The position numbers and the translations under genes are program-made. A stretch of 5,223 nucleotides of DNA, from NCBI GenBank assembly GCA_022867105.1, contig JALHVH010000384.1, forward strand, positions 1 through 5,223, written 5' to 3'. The notes under the pieces are model-generated. The model saw only the letters and a list, made by a program, of their open reading frames with translations. It did no database searches and was not told the DNA's origin. Below are positions 1-5,223 of this stretch, piece by piece. This DNA comes from Candidatus Aminicenantota bacterium. GTDB lineage: Bacteria > Acidobacteriota > Aminicenantia > Aminicenantales > Saccharicenantaceae. Each line of letters begins with the position of its first letter. Within the stretch, counting starts at the first letter, position 1.

Positions 1-1662
1 CTCGAACGTGAATTCCGCCCGGCCCTCCTCGATCCTGGCCAGGCTGAGGATGTTGTCCGTGAGCAGCGCCAACCGCTCGCTCTGCTCGAGCAGGACATCG
101 TAATACTTCTGCCGGCGCTCCTCGGATGGCACCCGGCCCGATTGGAGCATCTCGGCGAGCTGCCGGATCGAGGTCAGGGGGCTCTTGAACTCATGGGAGA
201 TCGTCGAGACGAAATCCGACTTCATCCGGGCAAGCTCCAGCTCGTGGGAGACGGAGCGGATGGTCAGGACCAGGCCGAAGATGAGAATGCCGGCGATGAG
301 GAGAAACACGAAAGAGTAGAGACCCCGTCGCGACAGCAGAAAAGCCTTGAGCAAGCGGGGCGACGCCTGATGGAATTGGAGTGTCCAGTCCGGGAAATTG
401 GAGGGGAAATCCGCCCGGACGGTGGCGGAGCCCGAGGGCGGAGGCTGCGTCGACATCAGGGGAACGCCGTCTCTCTCTTGGACGACCCACACCGTCTCGC
501 TTGATGTCACAAAGCGGCGTAAGGCGGGACGAAGGACGTCCTCCCTGAGTCGTTCCGAGTCGAAGATGATTCCCCAGATTCTCCCTGGGGGGGCGGTATC
601 CCGGCCCCCCGATCTCGGCATCGAGACAAGGAACGAGTATCGGCCGATTCTCAACGGCATCCTTACCGTGGACCGATCCAACTCGCCCGGGCCGGCCGAG
701 ATCCTCGCCTCCAATGCCGGGACCGCGCTCTCCTGGAAGACGACGGCTCTCTCCGTCTGCGTTCTTTGCTCCGCCTCTTCAGCCCGAAGGCCCTGGAATT
801 CACTTCGGAGGGCCGGGAGGTCGAGGCCCGGCGTCTGGCCGGAAATATATTCGTCGATCAAGCTCTTAGCGCGCTCAATGAAAAATTCGAATTCGGCCAT
901 CTCCAGGAGCCACTCTCTGCGGACAAGAGATCGATACAATCCGAAGGACCCCCGCAGGGACTTCGCGACGTCCTTGAGTTCCCGGGATAGCACGCAGATC
1001 TCCAGGCTGGCCGACGGCCCCAAGGGGATGCCTTCCGAAATAACGACCCCGCCGTAGTCTTGAACGATGTCTTCGTAGGTCGAAACCGCTTCCGTCAGAA
1101 GCGAGGATTTCCTTTGGACCCTCGCTACAGCGTTCAGAATCGCCCCTTTGAGGCGAGGGTCGTTCGCGCGTTTGAGAGCCTGCTGATAGGCGGCCAGAGC
1201 CCTGGGATAGCTTTTTTCCCGGAACTCCTGCCGTTGGGCAGCTTGGATTTCGGCTGAGCTGCTGAGATCGGCAGGAGGGGAGGAGACGGCTTCCCGACGG
1301 CCGTCCGCGACGTACAATAGCCTGGCGAGCGGTAAACGAACTTCCTTAAAGTCCTGCAGATAAAAGAACTGCTCGACCAGCGGGATCCCGGCCGCCAGCT
1401 TTTCCAGGGCGGGAGCCAACTCCGCGGACGGCTTCCCGGAATGATCCGCGACCGTCTTCACAAGAGCTTTCTCGACGGCTGTTATCGTGTCATCGACCGC
1501 GCCGATGACCCTGTCGGCAACCTGCCCGGTCTCCGCGAGCCTCTCCTTTTCGAGTAAGGCCCGATCATTCTGAATGCCCCGGAAGGCGAGGTATCCCAGG
1601 AGCAGGCTGGGCAAGACGATCCCGAGCCCGAAAAGCAGGACGATTCGCCGGCGTTGATGCAT
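1..1662 (-). CDS. Membrane sensor histidine kinase with large extracytoplasmic sensor region (C-terminus outside window)
   Basis: The minus-strand frame is open from an ATG at 1662 to the left edge: 554 residues with no stop. Residues about 7-27 form a hydrophobic N-terminal helix and about 447-468 a second one, so some 420 residues between them should lie outside the cytoplasm. Within that span, residues about 145-205 look like a TPR helix pair (SYPRALAAYQQALKRA, then EAVSTYEDIVQDY), about 283-310 is a charged, probably coiled-coil stretch, and about 331-400 has the alternating character of a PAS/Cache-like fold. After the second membrane helix comes a HisKA domain: ARMKSDFVSTISHEFKSPLT, with the expected phosphoacceptor His490 (codon 193-195), then the second dimerization helix ending LTDNILSLARIEEG. 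There is no HAMP-sized domain between membrane and HisKA. The ATP-binding domain must lie beyond position 1. An AAGG sits 3 nt before the ATG, rather close for a ribosome site. Histidine kinase identity is firm; ligand and partner regulator are unknown. Confidence 0.93.
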   Translation of the reverse strand, partial: MHQRRRIVLLFGLGIVLPSLLLGYLAFRGIQNDRALLEKERLAETGQVADRVIGAVDDTITAVEKALVKTVADHSGKPSAELAPALEKLAAGIPLVEQFFYLQDFKEVRLPLARLLYVADGRREAVSSPPADLSSSAEIQAAQRQEFREKSYPRALAAYQQALKRANDPRLKGAILNAVARVQRKSSLLTEAVSTYEDIVQDYGGVVISEGIPLGPSASLEICVLSRELKDVAKSLRGSFGLYRSLVRREWLLEMAEFEFFIERAKSLIDEYISGQTPGLDLPALRSEFQGLRAEEAEQRTQTERAVVFQESAVPALEARISAGPGELDRSTVRMPLRIGRYSFLVSMPRSGGRDTAPPGRIWGIIFDSERLREDVLRPALRRFVTSSETVWVVQERDGVPLMSTQPPPSGSATVRADFPSNFPDWTLQFHQASPRLLKAFLLSRRGLYSFVFLLIAGILIFGLVLTIRSVSHELELARMKSDFVSTISHEFKSPLTSIRQLAEMLQSGRVPSEERRQKYYDVLLEQSERLALLTDNILSLARIEEGRAEFTFE

Positions 1663-1718
1663 CAGCCTTTTACCCTACGGCCATGCGGTCCTTGGCCTGC
1701 GCCTAATGACTTGTCACC

Positions 1719-1728
1719 ATTCTAGAAT
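1719..1728. repeat. 10-bp perfect palindrome over the kinase -10 box
   Basis: ATTCTAGAAT is its own reverse complement. It covers the putative -10 hexamer of the kinase promoter and extends 4 bp upstream of it, a place where a dimeric repressor could block polymerase. The symmetry does not extend into the flanks. A 10-bp palindrome of this kind can also occur by chance, and its TAGAAT half is partly explained by the -10 box itself. The operator role is speculation. Confidence 0.25.
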
Positions 1729-1747
1729 ACAGCCCCGGCCAATACAA
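1719..1747 (-). promoter_or_regulatory. Putative sigma70-type promoter of the histidine kinase gene
   Basis: Read on the minus strand, TTGTAT (1742-1747) is followed by a 17-nt spacer and TAGAAT (1719-1724), a five-of-six match to the -10 consensus. Transcription would start near 1712 and leave a leader of about 50 nt before the kinase ATG at 1662. The -35 box matches the consensus at only three of six positions, so strength is uncertain. The -10 lies inside a 10-bp perfect palindrome (1719-1728), which could bear on regulation. Confidence 0.5.
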
Positions 1748-1858
1748 GGAGCATTCCCCTTCGTCGGCCTTGTTCAGCCGGAAGCATAGTGAGGTTCGTG
1801 TCTCCGGGCCTTGATGATTCGTGGATTCTTTGGTGAAGATTGCGTGAATTCGCGATGA

Positions 1859-1972
1859 CTTCCCGATTCACCGGCCCTAGCCAAGATCCTGCCCTGGAAA
1901 GACACAGATCCCGGCCTGCCCGAGCTCGAGGACGAGTAGGCCCGATTAGCGCGTTTGACCTCAGCGAACTAA
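1859..1972 (+). pseudogene. Relic of the C-terminal tail of a TPR-type protein, with in-frame amber stop
   Basis: In the frame starting at 1859 the translation includes KILPWKDTDPGLPELEDE, then TAG at 1937-1939, then ARLARLTSAN and TAA at 1970-1972. Many tetratricopeptide proteins of Acidobacteriota-like bacteria end in a tail of the form LWKDADPxxPELxDARxRLAxL, and this matches on both sides of the TAG. That suggests a former sense codon became a stop, or that the read has an error. Upstream the frame is closed by TGA at 1856-1858, and I find no TPR repeats between there and 1750, so the body of the gene is gone. There is no start codon or ribosome site. The family is recalled from general knowledge, not searched; the match is short. 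Confidence 0.5.
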
Positions 1973-2029
1973 GGTGCGGAGAGGAAGGGCCGCCTCTGAT
2001 GCCTCCGGATTCTGAAGTATGATAGGTAC

Positions 2030-2440
2030 ATGCCTGGGCCGGTCGTCCGCGAGATTGAGGCCAAGCCCATCCTCAATCCCTCGAAGATCCACGATTACTG
2101 CGTCAACCCGTATACCGGCTGCGAGGTCGGCTGCATCTACTGCTATGCGGCCCTGTTCATGCGGAGGTACAGCGGCCACAGCGAGCCCTGGGGCGAGTTC
2201 GTCGACGTCAAGGTCAACGCGCCCGCCTTGCTGGCCAAGCAGATCGTCAAGGCCAAACGAGGGACCATCTGCTTTGCTTCGGTTTGCGATCCCTATCAAC
2301 CGCTAGAGGAACGTTATGGGCTGACTCGCCGCTGCCTTGAAGTCCTCGTCGGCTGCGACTTCCCGGTCGAGATCCAGACGAAGTCGGCCCGGGTCCGCCG
2401 CGACCTCGACGTCATCCGGCAGATCCCGGATGAGGATATC
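2030..2440 (+). pseudogene. Truncated radical SAM protein, SPL (spore photolyase-like) family, N-terminal part only
   Basis: From ATG 2030 the protein has a short N-terminal segment (VVREIEAKPILNPSKI) and the motif NPYTGCEVGCIYCYA, giving the CxxxCxxC triad Cys31, Cys35, Cys38 that would bind the 4Fe-4S cluster used to cleave S-adenosylmethionine. Further conserved-looking segments follow: RYSGHSEPWGEFVDVKVNAP (47-66), SVCDPYQPLEERYGLTRRCL (84-103) and FPVEIQTKS (111-119). Recognisable similarity fades near residue 130-137. Intact members are about 280-300 residues, so the C-terminal half of the barrel is missing. The frame itself does not stop there but runs on through a non-homologous linker into the downstream cupin (to 2974); the right border given here is therefore approximate. 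The frame is also open upstream to 2000 and encodes LKYDRY before the Met, so the original start may have been further left. AGG at 2024-2026 is a weak ribosome site. Probably non-functional, but a read-through fusion is not excluded. Confidence 0.7.
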
Positions 2441-2548
2441 GATGACGCCCATGAAGTTGCCGATTATGAACGCGACGCCCTGTCGAAGTTCATGACGCCC
2501 TGGTTCTTGATGATGGCGTCTCTTCGTGCATCACCCTTATCGTTGATG

Positions 2549-2554
2549 TATAAT
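2549..2554 (+). promoter_or_regulatory. Consensus -10 box upstream of the cupin gene
   Basis: TATAAT at 2549-2554 is a perfect -10 hexamer in a locally AT-richer stretch. Transcription would start near 2561, about 30 nt before the cupin ATG at 2591. No good -35 box stands 16-18 bp upstream (GTGCAT at the 17-bp position is poor). Its position favours independent expression of the cupin over a fusion with the upstream fragment. Confidence 0.5.
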
Positions 2555-2580
2555 AACAGCGGAATCTCTTTCGGAAAAGC

Positions 2581-2585
2581 GGAGG
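2581..2585 (+). promoter_or_regulatory. Shine-Dalgarno site that fixes the cupin start
   Basis: GGAGG ends 5 nt before the ATG at 2591. This is a strong, well-spaced ribosome site in the middle of a longer open frame, and it is the main reason to start the cupin at 2591 instead of at 2030. Confidence 0.75.
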
Positions 2586-2590
2586 GACAT

Positions 2591-2974
2591 ATGTCAGGCT
2601 ATTTTGGACCGATTGAAGAACAGACTCTCAAGAACAAGTATTTTCGTCAGGTTTTATTCACCGGCAAGCACTGTCAGCTCGTCGTGATGTGTCTGCAGCC
2701 GGGCGAAGAGATCGGCAACGAAGTGCACCCCGATGTCGACCAGTTCTTCCGCGTCGAGCAGGGGGAAGCCAAATTCGTGCTGAATGGTTCGGAAGAGCAC
2801 GTGGTCAAGAAGAACGAAGCCGCTATCGTGCCGGCCGGCACACACCATAATGTCATCAACACATCAAAAACCACGCGGTTGAAGCTCTATACCGTCTATT
2901 CTCCACCCAACCATCCGGACGGCACCGTTCATAAAACCAAGGCTGAGGCCGAAGCCGCAGAAAAACACGTTTAG
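2591..2974 (+). CDS. Small single-domain cupin protein
   Basis: This 127-residue protein, MSGYFGPIEEQTLKN to the end, matches the whole length of a widespread family of small cytoplasmic cupins, often annotated only as cupin-domain or mannose-6-phosphate-isomerase-like proteins. Both cupin motifs are visible. Motif 1 runs from Gly38 to Gly58 with Glu44-x-His46 and Gln51 at the metal-ligand positions; the usual pattern there is His-x-His and Glu. Motif 2 is PAGTHHNVIN (81-90), with His86 as the ligand and Asn90 conserved. The segment YTVYSPPNHPDGTVHKTKAE (100-119) is typical of the C-terminus of this family. No signal peptide is present. The family generally binds a metal, but the substrate is unknown. 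The start is set by the GGAGG site and the -10 box just upstream; the reading frame also continues in from the radical SAM fragment. The gene converges on the propeller genes. Confidence 0.9.
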   Translation: MSGYFGPIEEQTLKNKYFRQVLFTGKHCQLVVMCLQPGEEIGNEVHPDVDQFFRVEQGEAKFVLNGSEEHVVKKNEAAIVPAGTHHNVINTSKTTRLKLYTVYSPPNHPDGTVHKTKAEAEAAEKHV

Positions 2975-3098
2975 GGCCTTAATAAGTATTCCTATTCTTC
3001 GACGATACGTGGGACCTCGTCGTCATCGTCTTTGTCTGGACCTCTTACTTCATGAGGCCGGCGCACGCACTCGGAGCCGGGGTTCTCCTGACGCCCTC
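2975..3098. other. Gap between convergent genes, no clear terminator
   Basis: The cupin stop (2972-2974) and the propeller stop (3099-3101, minus) face each other across 124 bp. Two weak hairpins are possible: CGACGA (3000-3005) with TCGTCG (3017-3022), and CCGGC (3058-3062) with GCCGG (3076-3080). Neither is followed by a T run on either strand, so I do not call an intrinsic terminator. On the minus strand the gap encodes an acidic tail-like peptide ending at a TAG at 2992-2994, reported as a finding. Confidence 0.4.
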
Positions 3099-4322
3099 TT
3101 ATTTCCAGGGATAGAGCAAGTAAAGGTGGGCCAGACGCCCCGTTTCCCCGATGAAGAGGGTCCCGTCGGGTCCCGCGACCATCGACTCGGCCTCGTAGGC
3201 CAGCCAGGCGTAGTAGGGCGTCCGGTTGACGTGGAGCATTCCGCCGCTCTCGAACGAGCCCGCCTGGGTTCGGTAGACGAAGACGCGGGCGGAGCCGCCC
3301 GGCTCGCCGCCGACGCCCCACAGGTCGCCGTCCTGGCTGAAGGCCAGCCCACGGATCCGCTGCTGCCAGATGGGCTTCCCCAGGTTCTGGATCTTCATCG
3401 TCTCCGGATCGAAGCGGAAGACGAAACCGTCGGAAGTCCCGCCGTAGATCGTCCCGTCCCGGCTCAGGACCATGGCGTCGACGATGGCCTTGTATTCCCG
3501 TCCCATCTCGCAGGGGATGCGGCGGTCCGGATGCCGGGTGAGATCTTCGGTTTCGGGCCAATAGTCGAACAGCGCCCCGTAGTCTCCCGTCCCCCAGACC
3601 CGGCCCTTCGTGTCGAGCACAAGCGCCCGCGGGATGCTGCGGAAAGGTTCCTCGTTGAGAGGGAGGCCGCAGATCGGGCCTTTGTCCAAGGTTTTTCCCG
3701 TCTTGAGGTCCATGACGAAGAAATGCCCGCCGGGGAAGGTCACTCCGTAGAGAACCCCGTTCCCGTAGATCAGTGAAACAACGCTTTCGCCGGGGACGGC
3801 GACACCGAGGTCCAAGGCGAAGGGGAGAGGCCGGGACGGATCGGGCGTCTGTGTCCGATTGCGGCTCTGGAGCTCTTTCCCAGGCGTGAACCGGTAGATA
3901 TGTCCGCCCTCATAACCCTTGTAGCGTAGCAGGATGTCCTTTCCCCGTTCGTCGATCCGGCCCTGGTTGAAGAGCGACGTCCCGATGTAGATCGATCCGT
4001 CAGGCGCTGCGGCCAGGGCGTGGAAAATGCTCTCCTGGCCGGGCAGGTGGCCCAACGGGAAGACGTGGCCCCATTTCGGGTCGAGGACGAAGAGGTGGGC
4101 CCGTTTTCCGGAGGTCCCTCCGTAGAGGCAGCCGTCGGCGCCGAAGACCAGGGAGGTGATCGCGCATTCGCCGGGCGGAATCACGTCCAGGGGAGGCTGG
4201 CCGAGGACACGCAGGTCCAGCCGCAGCGGATTTGCCGCGTACATCGTCGTTTCCTGGGCCGTCAGGCCGGGGGCGAGGGTCAGGAGGGCTATCGCCAGGC
4301 TGATGCTCATTCTCTTGCTCAT
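3099..4322 (-). CDS. Secreted beta-propeller protein, probably seven blades
   Basis: The 407-residue product starts with a signal peptide: basic MSKRMS, hydrophobic core ISLAIALLTLAPG, and likely cleavage after Ala22 (LTA/Q). The rest is a run of blade-like repeats, each with the pattern hydrophobic strand, DG or KG turn, (L/I/V)(Y/W)GGT or similar, then a strand ending in a (F/Y)DP-type turn. I count about seven: near 53-90, 98-148, 180-212, 230-262, 280-315, 322-352 and 376-407. Clear examples are DGCLYGGTSGKRAHLFVLDP (63-82) and DGTIYGGTSDGFVFRFDPET (289-308). This is the look of YVTN/NHL/PQQ-like propellers; I see no catalytic residues, lipobox or membrane anchor, so it is most likely an exported binding or structural protein, though some propellers are lyases or hydrolases. 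It is the second gene of a minus-strand pair: the upstream gene ends 14 bp before this ATG, and AGGAGG at 4329-4334 fixes the start. Segment LYGVTFPGGHFFVMDLKTGK (191-210) closely resembles the neighbouring protein. Confidence 0.85.
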   Translation of the reverse strand: MSKRMSISLAIALLTLAPGLTAQETTMYAANPLRLDLRVLGQPPLDVIPPGECAITSLVFGADGCLYGGTSGKRAHLFVLDPKWGHVFPLGHLPGQESIFHALAAAPDGSIYIGTSLFNQGRIDERGKDILLRYKGYEGGHIYRFTPGKELQSRNRTQTPDPSRPLPFALDLGVAVPGESVVSLIYGNGVLYGVTFPGGHFFVMDLKTGKTLDKGPICGLPLNEEPFRSIPRALVLDTKGRVWGTGDYGALFDYWPETEDLTRHPDRRIPCEMGREYKAIVDAMVLSRDGTIYGGTSDGFVFRFDPETMKIQNLGKPIWQQRIRGLAFSQDGDLWGVGGEPGGSARVFVYRTQAGSFESGGMLHVNRTPYYAWLAYEAESMVAGPDGTLFIGETGRLAHLYLLYPWK

Positions 4323-4328
4323 GGTCGT

Positions 4329-4334
4329 CCTCCT
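4329..4334 (-). promoter_or_regulatory. Shine-Dalgarno site of the downstream propeller gene
   Basis: On the minus strand AGGAGG stands 6 nt before the ATG at 4322 and only 2 nt after the stop codon of the upstream propeller gene (4337-4339). This tight arrangement supports co-transcription and possibly coupled translation of the two genes. Confidence 0.75.
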
Positions 4335-4336
4335 CT

Positions 4337-5223
4337 TCAGCGGTTCTTCGTGGGCCGGTAGATCAGAAGCCTCAGCGTGTACGTCCGGCCTTCGTGCATC
4401 CGTTTCTTGCTGTCCGTGTCCTTCTCGAGCACGAGATCGGCCGGAAGGCCGGAGATCGTCCGGCCTTTTCCCTCCGGCTCCAGGACGTGGGCGACGAAGT
4501 AGATGGTCCCGTCCGGCGCGGCGCTGGCGGCGTTGGGATGGACCGCCGTAAGGCCGTCCTCCACCTGGATCAACCCCTTGTCCTCCCGTCGGCCGGTGTT
4601 AAGGTCGTAGGTCACGAGCGCGGCGGCCATTCCGCCTCCCCAGTAGGGCGTGACGTCCTCGTTCCCCGCGGCCGAGTTGCAGGCGTAATAGACAACGTTG
4701 TCCGGTCCCCGGCAGAAGGAGATCATGGCGTAGGGGACGTCGCGCTTCCCGACGTACCGGTCGGCCGTGATCTGGTCGAGGAGCTTCATCTCGCCTTCGA
4801 GGCCTTTGTGCGGGTCGTATTCGACCAAGTAGGAACTTCCTGTCTCCAGAAAGTAGATCTTCTTGTGGTCGGGCGAGCCGGCGACGGCGGTGAAGGTCTG
4901 CTCGGTCTCCCAATATGCCCGGTGGATGGGGACTCCGACCTCGCGTTGGGGGAGCTGGACCTGAAGGTTCTCGAGGGCGTCCTTCTCCGGGTCGTAGCGG
5001 TAGAGCTTCCCCCGGCCCCAGCAGCCATAGACCCGGCCGAGGTCGTCCACGGCCAGGGTTCGGCCGACGGCGTCCCAGTTCTGGACCTGGCCCATATCGG
5101 TCGTCTTCCCGGTCTTAAGGTCGAAATAAAGGAAATGAGCCTGGGGATAGGTCACGGCGTAGAGCCGGCCCCGCTTCGGATCCATGGTCATGGTGAGCAG
5201 CCCGTTCCCTTTGAGGGCAATCC
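4337..5223 (-). CDS. Beta-propeller protein, paralogue of its neighbour (N-terminus outside window)
   Basis: The frame is open through the right edge; 294 residues are visible. An internal ATG at 5191 is probably not the start, because the ten codons before it (IALKGNGLLT) already read like part of a blade that continues into TMDPKRGRLYAVTYPQAHFL. At least five blades are visible, near residues 8-40, 53-84, 109-148, 163-216 and 228-290 (numbered from the first whole codon). Typical strands are GRLYAVTYPQAHFLYFDLKT (18-37), GRVYGCWGRGKLYRYDPE (62-79) and DGTIYFVAHVLEPEG (237-251). The protein ends in a basic tail, TLRLLIYRPTKNR. Any signal peptide would be outside the window, but export is likely by analogy with the next gene. 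No catalytic motif is recognised; function is unknown. It lies 14 bp upstream of the second propeller gene on the same strand and is clearly related to it in the first visible blades. Confidence 0.85.
   Translation of the reverse strand, partial: IALKGNGLLTMTMDPKRGRLYAVTYPQAHFLYFDLKTGKTTDMGQVQNWDAVGRTLAVDDLGRVYGCWGRGKLYRYDPEKDALENLQVQLPQREVGVPIHRAYWETEQTFTAVAGSPDHKKIYFLETGSSYLVEYDPHKGLEGEMKLLDQITADRYVGKRDVPYAMISFCRGPDNVVYYACNSAAGNEDVTPYWGGGMAAALVTYDLNTGRREDKGLIQVEDGLTAVHPNAASAAPDGTIYFVAHVLEPEGKGRTISGLPADLVLEKDTDSKKRMHEGRTYTLRLLIYRPTKNR

Larger units (their letters stand above)
1663..2029. other. Intergenic stretch between divergent genes, no intact gene
   Basis: This 367-bp gap separates the divergent kinase and radical SAM genes. 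It holds the kinase promoter (1719-1747) and a plus-strand relic of a TPR-protein tail (1859-1972). From about 1750 to 1858 I see no convincing coding signal in any plus frame: each is broken by stops within about 30 codons and shows no recognisable motif. No tRNA, riboswitch or terminator is apparent. Confidence 0.6.

Noticed and set aside
142..1257. Several plus-strand open frames opposite the histidine kinase (for example 142-504 and 398-1057)
   Set aside because: They are antisense shadows of a well-supported kinase frame, with low-complexity Arg/Gly/Ser-rich translations and no recognisable domain.
1840..1872. Inverted repeat GTGAAT...ATTCAC in the gap
   Set aside because: Only 6 bp per arm with a 16-nt loop, not aligned with any promoter; consistent with chance.
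1840..2022. 60-codon plus-strand open frame in the intergenic gap
   Set aside because: Its Arg/Pro-rich translation has no family look, and the better signal in this DNA is the TPR-tail relic in another frame.
2433..2492. A hydrophobic antisense stretch (GVAFIIGNFMGVIDILI on the minus strand) in the linker between radical SAM fragment and cupin
   Set aside because: It resembles a membrane helix and vaguely a mechanosensitive-channel segment, but it is short, has no start or ribosome site, and reads on into the antisense of the radical SAM coding region. Too weak to call a relic.
2444..2500. Three copies of GACGCCC at 2444, 2474 and 2494
   Set aside because: Spacings are 30 and 20 bp with no conserved flanks; a 7-mer of this composition is expected often in GC-rich DNA. 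Not a CRISPR or iteron array.
3000..3080. Hairpins between the convergent genes as intrinsic terminators
   Set aside because: Stems are only 5-6 bp with 11-13 nt loops and no following T run on either strand.
3009..3776. Plus-strand 255-codon open frame opposite the propeller gene
   Set aside because: It is antisense to an intact protein with signal peptide and repeated blades, lacks a ribosome site and shows no family resemblance. Such long antisense frames are common in GC-rich genes.

Overview
The window looks like bacterial chromosomal DNA of fairly high GC content. It has compact genes, sigma70-like promoter elements and Shine-Dalgarno sites. The protein styles (a long-sensor histidine kinase, a TPR-type C-terminal tail, secreted beta-propellers, a short cupin) would fit an Acidobacteriota/Aminicenantes-like soil or subsurface bacterium. 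That placement is inference from family style only; no rRNA, tRNA or other marker gene is present.

Layout, left to right. (1) Positions 1-1662, minus strand: the N-terminal 554 residues of a membrane sensor histidine kinase. It runs off the left edge just after the phosphoacceptor-His domain. A promoter-like sequence lies about 60-85 bp upstream of its start. (2) Positions 1663-2029: 367 bp without an intact gene. It contains a short plus-strand relic that looks like the C-terminal tail of a TPR protein, interrupted by an amber stop. (3) Positions 2030 to about 2440, plus strand: the N-terminal part of a radical SAM protein of the spore-photolyase-like (SPL) type, with an intact CxxxCxxC cluster motif but no C-terminal half. 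(4) Positions 2591-2974, plus strand: a complete 127-residue cupin with its own ribosome binding site and a consensus -10 box. By chance or by fusion, the reading frame of the radical SAM fragment stays open through a roughly 50-codon linker and continues in frame into the cupin. (5) Positions 2975-3098: a short gap between convergent genes. (6) Positions 3099-5223, minus strand: two tandem, related beta-propeller genes 14 bp apart, probably one transcription unit. The first-transcribed gene is cut by the right edge; the second is complete and has a signal peptide.

The kinase and the plus-strand genes are divergent, and the cupin and propeller genes are convergent. I see no pathway linking all of them. 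The two propellers plausibly act together outside the cytoplasm. The stretch from 1859 to about 2440 reads as a decayed locus (two gene remnants side by side) between intact genes. I did not find a clearly new multi-gene system. The points most worth checking are the radical SAM/cupin junction, the TPR relic, the kinase sensor region and the propeller pair.
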